Source: an uncultured Christensenella sp.
GTDB lineage: Bacteria; Bacillota; Clostridia; Christensenellales; Pumilibacteraceae
Assembly (NCBI GenBank): GCA_910577435.1
Contig: CAJTLV010000006.1
Location: 62,990-126,989, forward strand
Direction: 5' to 3'
Length of the DNA stretch: 64,000 bases
Shown here: in pieces, positions 59,317 through 64,000 of the stretch
How the letters are laid out: each line of letters opens with the position of its first letter
Position numbering within the stretch: position 1 is the first letter of the stretch
Notes under the pieces: model-generated
What the model was told of the DNA's origin: nothing
Database searches by the model: none
Seen by the model: the letters and a program-made list of their open reading frames with translations, nothing else
Program-made: the position numbers and the translations under genes

Positions 59317-59484
59317 TTCGTTCCGCCTATATACTTTGTTCGATATTACGATTATAACATATGCCGCGAGCGATTACAAGAGAAATTATAAAATAATTTA
59401 TTTCACCGAGAAGTTTGCGCAAAATGCGAAAACGAATCGATTTGTGTATTATCGTCGACATCGGTAAATTTAATCTTATTTTAA

Positions 59485-59513
59485 TTGTATGTTAGGCCGT
59501 GAAGTGATACAAT
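59485..59513 (+). promoter_or_regulatory. Promoter of the TIR-SPFH operon
   Basis: TTGTAT (59485-59490), 17-bp spacer, TACAAT (59508-59513). The leader carries a small GGC-gtaaaa-GCC hairpin and no obvious ribosome site before ATG 59542. Confidence 0.6.
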
Positions 59514-59541
59514 AGAGTAGGCGTAAAAGCCGTTATTTTAT

Positions 59542-61971
59542 ATGGAACGAATCAGGTGCAAAAACTGCGGTTATACCGTAAATATTTCGAACGTTGCGGA
59601 CGGGTATGTCAAATGTCCCGCCTGCGGCGGCGTTTTGCGGTCGACCGAAGCGCGGCAGACTAACGTTCGTAACGACGGCACACGCGAGCTTGCGACTTGG
59701 CGAGAATATTTATCCAACAGATTGCGCGCGCAACAGGACAGCGGCAAACCCGATTATGTAGGCGTGAGACTGTTTGCGCAGAAGATACTTTTCGCTTTTC
59801 CGGACGATTTCCGCGCACGGTACTACTGCGCGCTTGCCGACAGGTTCACCGTTTCGGACGAGGCATTCTTATACTTTTTGGAGAATACGGAAACCGACAG
59901 TGCGACGGCTGACGAACTGCGAGAAGTCGTTGCCTCGTTGATCGATACGGCACAACCCGAATACCGCGATGCGATAAAATCGTTTATTGCGCGTGCGTAT
60001 CCCCAAACGCATTCGAGCTACGAAGCGGCGCTCGAACGCCGTATCGACGTCAATATACGAGCGAGGTCGAGTTCGACACTGCGCGACGTGTTTATCTGTT
60101 ACGGACCGAGCGCGCTCGGCGGCGACGTCGCAAACGCGGTGTGCGAAAGGCTGGAAGAGCGCGGACTGCGGTGTTGGATCGCACCGCGCAATATTTTGGC
60201 GGGTTCGGGCAACAGCGACCGCGATATAAATAAAGGCGTAGAGGATTGCAGTCTGTTCCTGTTCGTTTCGGACGCAGGCTCCGTCGGTTCGACCGAATGC
60301 GAGCGCAGGCTGAAAACAGCTGTCGACGCGGGCAAGCCGATATACATATACGGAGCGGACGATACGCCTTACGGAGCGGGAATTGCGGATATGCTCGGTT
60401 TTGCGCCCCGTCTCGACGCGAGCGACGATCCGTATGCCCGTATCGAAGAGCTTGTCATAGAGGTCAAGAACGAATTGGCGATGTATTCGCGTGCGGAGGC
60501 CGAACGCGAAAGGGCTCTTAACGCCACGCGCGAGGCGGAACGCGATCGGGAGAACGCCAAGTATGAGCGCGAGCGCGAACGGCTCGCCGCGTTCGAACGC
60601 GGCGAAGGCATAACCAAGATGCGCGTCGGCAATTCGAGTACGAAGTTAAAACGTGCCGAGCTGGAACTGTCGTCGGGCAACTTCGAGCGTGCCGAACGCA
60701 TAATCGACGGTGTGTTGGATACTGATCCCGAAAACGGACTTGCTTGGTGGTTGATGATACTCACGGACAACCGCGCCAAGTCGGACGACGAACTTGTCGC
60801 GGGCGGAATAGATTTTACGAAGAGCGGGTATTTGGACAACGCGCTCAAATTTGCCGATCCGGCAAGCCGCGAGCGCATAGCGACGGCAGTGGCGAATACC
60901 GAAAAATATACGGTAAAATCTGTGGCATCGACGCTCCGCAAAGCCGAAACCGCGTTCGAAAACGAGGATTTCGACGCGCTCGATAAACTGCTCGATTCTG
61001 CGGCGCACGTATTTGAGGACGGGCGCAGTATCGTATACTCCCGTTATCCGGACGTTGCAAGCAAATATTTCAGGCTAAGGCTGTGGGCGAAGTACGGGCA
61101 GACTTCGCTCGTATGCGTGGAAGATATAACCCGCGAGAGCGAGTACAAGTCGGCGCTGTTATACGCGTCGCCGACGCAGAAAGTCGAGCTGGAACGCGAA
61201 CGCGATACCGTTTCCGAAAATGCGGCGCAATTTTTGCGCGAGCGCAGTAAAGACCCGAAAAACGACGGCAAGCTGTCAGATTATATTATGGACAATAAGG
61301 GCATATTGCCGAACGGCGTTTACAATCATTACTCGTCTCTGTTGTATTTCAGAAAGATGTTGAGCACACTCGGAATGACCGAAGAACAGCTCGCTTCGTC
61401 ATCGATAGATATCACGGCGAACGAGTATTTTATGCTCGCGCAGGCGCTTGCGACGGATGATCAGCGCGAAAAGTACGATGCGCTTGTGGATAGACTTGCC
61501 GCCAACCGCGAGGCGCGACGGCGCGAGAACGGCGGCACGACGGGAACGACTTTATCCGAATGCGATCCGTTTGCAAAGCGTCGGAACAGAACAGGCGCTA
61601 TTGCCACTGCCGTAATTTCTTATGCGTTATTTACAGCGACGGCGGTGCTGTATGCCGTGCATAACGGCGCGGCACTTTATATGTTTGCCAGTGCGGCGCT
61701 TTTCAGATTGATCAACGATGTGATCGGATATGCGGACGCTTCGGCACTGCATACGCGCGTTTTGAATAAGGTAAATCTTGCGGTGAGTATAGTATCGTTG
61801 GTTTTGATTTTTTCGGGCGACTTCGTCGGCACGGTATTATTCAATCTGACGGCGGTCGGCAACGTTGCTGCGACGGTCGTAGAGGGTATAAATATTCATC
61901 GAATAAAAAAAGCGGTCAAAAAAGATAAAGACGACAGCGATAACGGAGGCGGCAATGGCAGAAACGGTTAG
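59542..61971 (+). CDS. Zinc-ribbon/TIR/coiled-coil/membrane protein
   Basis: 809 aa, domains in order: zinc ribbon (C6, C9, C25, C28); helical region (40-175); TIR domain (181-305: LRDVFICYG, GLRCWIAPRNIL, DCSLFLFVSDAGSVGSTECERRL); Glu/Arg-rich coiled coil (305-355); TPR-like helices (365-400); a helical region of about 300 residues; and about four hydrophobic segments near 695-790 with a basic end. The usual TIR catalytic Glu position (S-x-x-C-x-x-E-L) holds R256, though E252 and E254 are adjacent. TIR domains are NADases or scaffolds in bacterial immunity. The last 17 nt overlap the SPFH gene, implying a complex. Confidence 0.85.
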   Translation: MERIRCKNCGYTVNISNVADGYVKCPACGGVLRSTEARQTNVRNDGTRELATWREYLSNRLRAQQDSGKPDYVGVRLFAQKILFAFPDDFRARYYCALADRFTVSDEAFLYFLENTETDSATADELREVVASLIDTAQPEYRDAIKSFIARAYPQTHSSYEAALERRIDVNIRARSSSTLRDVFICYGPSALGGDVANAVCERLEERGLRCWIAPRNILAGSGNSDRDINKGVEDCSLFLFVSDAGSVGSTECERRLKTAVDAGKPIYIYGADDTPYGAGIADMLGFAPRLDASDDPYARIEELVIEVKNELAMYSRAEAERERALNATREAERDRENAKYERERERLAAFERGEGITKMRVGNSSTKLKRAELELSSGNFERAERIIDGVLDTDPENGLAWWLMILTDNRAKSDDELVAGGIDFTKSGYLDNALKFADPASRERIATAVANTEKYTVKSVASTLRKAETAFENEDFDALDKLLDSAAHVFEDGRSIVYSRYPDVASKYFRLRLWAKYGQTSLVCVEDITRESEYKSALLYASPTQKVELERERDTVSENAAQFLRERSKDPKNDGKLSDYIMDNKGILPNGVYNHYSSLLYFRKMLSTLGMTEEQLASSSIDITANEYFMLAQALATDDQREKYDALVDRLAANREARRRENGGTTGTTLSECDPFAKRRNRTGAIATAVISYALFTATAVLYAVHNGAALYMFASAALFRLINDVIGYADASALHTRVLNKVNLAVSIVSLVLIFSGDFVGTVLFNLTAVGNVAATVVEGINIHRIKKAVKKDKDDSDNGGGNGRNG

Positions 61972-62707
61972 ATATACGGGCGACGGCAGCGAGCTGTTCT
62001 GGCGAGAGCGCGTTGAAAATTTACATACTGGCGCACAACTTATAGTTCCCGATACACATACTGCGTTTATCATTCGCGACGGGGTGGCGACTTTGCCGCT
62101 TGCATCGGGTAAACACGATATTTTTCCGAGCGCGGGACTTTTCCGATCCAGACCCGACGACGGAACGGCGGTCGATCTTGCGTTCGTTTCGCGCGTCGCG
62201 CACGCTCGGTTCTTGTGGGGAACACCGGCGCCCGTGCGGGTAACGGACCGTCAGACGCGCGTACCCGTGTCTCTCGGACTGAACGGCGAAATAGAGTTGA
62301 GCGTCAAAGATCCGCGCACGTTCTTCGATTCTTTTGTCTCCGCAAACACGAAGTACGATGCGGAAATACTTAAAACGCGCGTTGTCTCGCGCATTATGAC
62401 CGTCGTCGAGCCTGCGCTTGCCGACGTTGTGTCGCGCACGCAAGCGAGTTTTGCCGAGTTCGACGGCGCGCGTCCCGCGCTTGCCGACGAATTAGGCAAG
62501 CGCGCCGCAGAACTGTTAAATCGCGAACTCGGATTGTGCGTCGACGTTTTCACCGTCGCGGGCACTATAATTCCCGATGACGATATTGCCGCCGTGCGCG
62601 CCAAGCGCGAGGAACTCGGCATAGGCAAAAAACAATGCCCGTTTTGCGACGCTTATATGGACGAATGCGCACGGTTTTGCAAACACTGCGGCGCAAGGTT
62701 GGACTAG
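61955..62707 (+). CDS. SPFH-domain protein with C-terminal zinc ribbon
   Basis: A 250-aa protein. Residues about 20-215 form an SPFH/band-7-like fold of the virion-core/YdjI type: GAQLIVPDTHTAFIIRDGVA, FFDSFVSANTKYDAEILKTRVVSRI, then the helical LADELGKRAAELLNRELGL. A double-cysteine ribbon closes it (C228, C231, C242, C245). It has no signal or transmembrane helix. The start lies within the TIR gene. SPFH proteins build membrane-associated rings or cages and would be a plausible scaffold for the membrane-anchored TIR partner. A terminator follows. Confidence 0.85.
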   Translation: MAETVRYTGDGSELFWRERVENLHTGAQLIVPDTHTAFIIRDGVATLPLASGKHDIFPSAGLFRSRPDDGTAVDLAFVSRVAHARFLWGTPAPVRVTDRQTRVPVSLGLNGEIELSVKDPRTFFDSFVSANTKYDAEILKTRVVSRIMTVVEPALADVVSRTQASFAEFDGARPALADELGKRAAELLNRELGLCVDVFTVAGTIIPDDDIAAVRAKREELGIGKKQCPFCDAYMDECARFCKHCGARLD

Positions 62708-62743
62708 ACGACTCGAATGCCGAATTGATTTTATTGTTTTCGG

Positions 62744-62777
62744 AGCACCGACGGCGCACTTGTCGGTGCTTTTTTTC
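62744..62777 (+). terminator. Terminator of the TIR-SPFH operon
   Basis: AGCACCGA-cggcgcacttg-TCGGTGCT followed by TTTTTTT, 37 nt after the stop. Confidence 0.88.
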
Positions 62778-62807
62778 AAATATTTTTGTCAAAATCCGTA
62801 AAATCGC

Positions 62808-62836
62808 TTGACAATAAAATCGTCGCAGAGTATAAT
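62808..62836 (+). promoter_or_regulatory. Perfect promoter of the feo operon
   Basis: TTGACA (62808-62813), 17-bp spacer, TATAAT (62831-62836). No obvious Fur-box palindrome could be picked out by eye in the ~75-nt leader. Confidence 0.88.
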
Positions 62837-62914
62837 TTGAATATCGGTTGCGTATTGCGAACCAAAGTTGCATATAACGAACGACCGATGAATATTTATG
62901 TAACGGAGGCGGTT

Positions 62915-63145
62915 ATGTCATTATCTCAAGCGCCTAAGGGCGAGGCGATGCTTGTAACGCGTGTTGCGGTCGACGATAAGATGCGCAGGCATCTCGGCAA
63001 CTTGGGAATACTCGCCGGATCGGAGCTTATCCCGCTTGCCTATTCGGACGGAAATATGATAGTTCGCGTTCACGATGCGCGCATCGCTATCGACAGCACC
63101 GTCGCGGAGAATATAATAGTAAGAAAAATGCCGAGCTTTGCGTAA
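62915..63145 (+). CDS. feoA: FeoA-like protein 1
   Basis: 76 aa from ATG 62915 (CGGAGG upstream). SH3-like FeoA fold: SLSQAPKGEAMLVTRVAVDDKMRRHLGNLGILAGSELIPL. It is the first of two FeoA genes before feoB; FeoA is a small cytoplasmic partner of the FeoB ferrous iron transporter. The upstream in-frame extension lacks a ribosome site. Confidence 0.9.
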   Translation: MSLSQAPKGEAMLVTRVAVDDKMRRHLGNLGILAGSELIPLAYSDGNMIVRVHDARIAIDSTVAENIIVRKMPSFA

Positions 63146-63238
63146 TCGCTTGCGGTTTTGCCGTGCGTCGATGTGAGGTTCGGTTTTTTTGTAACGGTCA
63201 GTTCGCCGTTGCTAACTAAAACGAATTACGAGGTGGAT

Positions 63239-63469
63239 ATGGAAGAAAAGAAGTTGTCCGAACTTTTGCCGAACGAGGAGGGCGACGTTGTGCGCGTCGC
63301 GGGAGAGGGCAAGCTGAGGCGCAGACTGTTCGATATGGGCATAACGCCGGGCGCGCATATAGTTATGCGCAAGAAAGCGCCTTTCGGCGATCCTATCGAG
63401 GTTACCGTGCGCGGTTACGAGCTTACGCTTCGCAAGGATGAGGCGGCGTGCGTATTTTTAGGTCAATAA
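63239..63469 (+). CDS. feoA: FeoA-like protein 2
   Basis: 76 aa from ATG 63239. KLSELLPNEEGDVVRVAGEGKLRRRLFDMGITPGAHIVMRKKAPFGDPIEV is a more canonical FeoA than the first copy, with the MGI-PG and PFGDP motifs. It is 16 nt upstream of feoB. Tandem feoA genes are frequent in Clostridia. Confidence 0.93.
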   Translation: MEEKKLSELLPNEEGDVVRVAGEGKLRRRLFDMGITPGAHIVMRKKAPFGDPIEVTVRGYELTLRKDEAACVFLGQ

Positions 63470-63485
63470 GGAGGTTTGGAAGTAA

Positions 63486-64000
63486 ATGAAAACTTTTGCA
63501 CTGGCGGGAAACCCCAACAGCGGTAAGACTACGTTGTTTAACGCGCTCACGGGCGCGACTGCGCACGTCGGAAACTGGCCGGGCGTTACCGTCGACAAGC
63601 GCGAGGGTGTTTATAAAAAGGGCAGCGAGCCTGTCGACATTATAGACTTGCCCGGTATCTATTCGCTTTCGCCGTACACGCCCGAAGAGGTCATTTCGCG
63701 CAATTACATACTCGACGAACATCCGGACGGCATTATCAATATCGTGGACGCGACCAATTTGGAGCGCAATTTGTACTTGACGACACAGTTGCTCGAAATG
63801 GACGTGCCTGTTATCGTCGCGCTCAATATGATGGACGAGGTAGATAAATCGGGCGAAAAGATAGACGTGTCCGTACTCGAAAAAGCGCTCGGAGTTTCGG
63901 TGGTTCCCGTTTCGGCGCTAAAAGGCAAGGGCGTGAAAGAACTGATGGAGCGCGCGATCGAAATGCCGAGCGAGCGCAAGGGAAAAACCGTTTACGGCGG
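63486..64000 (+). CDS. feoB: FeoB ferrous iron transporter, N-terminal part
   Basis: The gene runs off the window. The first 171 codons give the G domain: G1 GNPNSGKTTLFN, FeoB-specific GNWPGVTVDKREG, G3 DLPGIYSLSPYTPEE, G4-like ALNMMDE, and the start of the GDI region. It imports Fe2+ across the membrane. AAGGAGG precedes the ATG at 63486. Confidence 0.97.
   Translation, partial: MKTFALAGNPNSGKTTLFNALTGATAHVGNWPGVTVDKREGVYKKGSEPVDIIDLPGIYSLSPYTPEEVISRNYILDEHPDGIINIVDATNLERNLYLTTQLLEMDVPVIVALNMMDEVDKSGEKIDVSVLEKALGVSVVPVSALKGKGVKELMERAIEMPSERKGKTVYG

Overview
The window looks like a chromosome segment of an uncultured, probably gut-associated Clostridia-type Bacillota. The evidence is a zinc-type S14, a KOW protein between map and infA, a YyaC-type sporulation protein, a scaffold/GGGtGRT gene pair, a BspA-like leucine-rich surface lipoprotein and consensus TTGACA-17-TATAAT promoters. 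Most of it has moderate to high GC with a strong taste for GCG/CGC codons. Bases 1-5.9 kb and 9.3-10.5 kb are clearly AT-richer and look acquired or decaying. The taxonomic call is inference; no rRNA gene is present.

Left end (1-5.9 kb): the tail of one unknown gene and a second one (possibly a defence-island protein). Next comes a four-gene cassette (131-aa protein, two XRE regulators, a small YANQHNPNN-repeat protein) bracketed by an inverted repeat. After that is a gene graveyard: a LysR fragment, a sugar acetyltransferase whose 3' end runs by deletion into an aldo/keto reductase remnant, and an acetyltransferase remnant with a ~95-bp internal inversion. 6.0-13.2 kb holds a MATE transporter, the scaffold/GGGtGRT pair, a 1.2-kb AT-rich insertion (IS3 remnant plus a YoaP-type GNAT gene) that split a bidirectional terminator, and a hybrid histidine kinase. 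13.4-21.6 kb holds two adjacent Sel1-repeat genes, a peptidase E/dGTPase operon, an MscS channel, a lipoprotein, a GrpB-family gene and tRNA-Ser(GCU).

Centre (22.4-38.7 kb): the complete S10-spc-alpha ribosomal superoperon from rpsJ to rplQ, with secY, adk, map, a KOW gene, infA and rpoA. It starts at a perfect sigma-A promoter and ends at a strong terminator. It is flanked by two near-identical copies of a two-gene cysteine-rich cassette (21.8 and 39.0 kb).

Right part (39.5-64 kb): an amidase, a low-molecular-weight tyrosine phosphatase, a thioredoxin-reductase-like protein, a HAD phosphatase, YyaC, a CvpA-like membrane protein, an unrecognised 451-aa protein, a GH2-fold protein lacking both catalytic glutamates, and a lipoprotein. 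Then follow a VWA lipoprotein/anti-sigma/ECF-sigma cluster whose sigma gene is broken at a junction with a truncated VWA gene, a BspA-like lipoprotein, a membrane-anchored PstS-like protein and a flavin reductase. Last are a zinc-ribbon/TIR/coiled-coil/membrane protein overlapping an SPFH/zinc-ribbon protein (the best candidate for an undescribed system here) and the start of a feoA-feoA-feoB operon. Four genes share an unusual architecture in which the -10 box ends exactly 6 nt before the ATG, predicting leaderless mRNAs.
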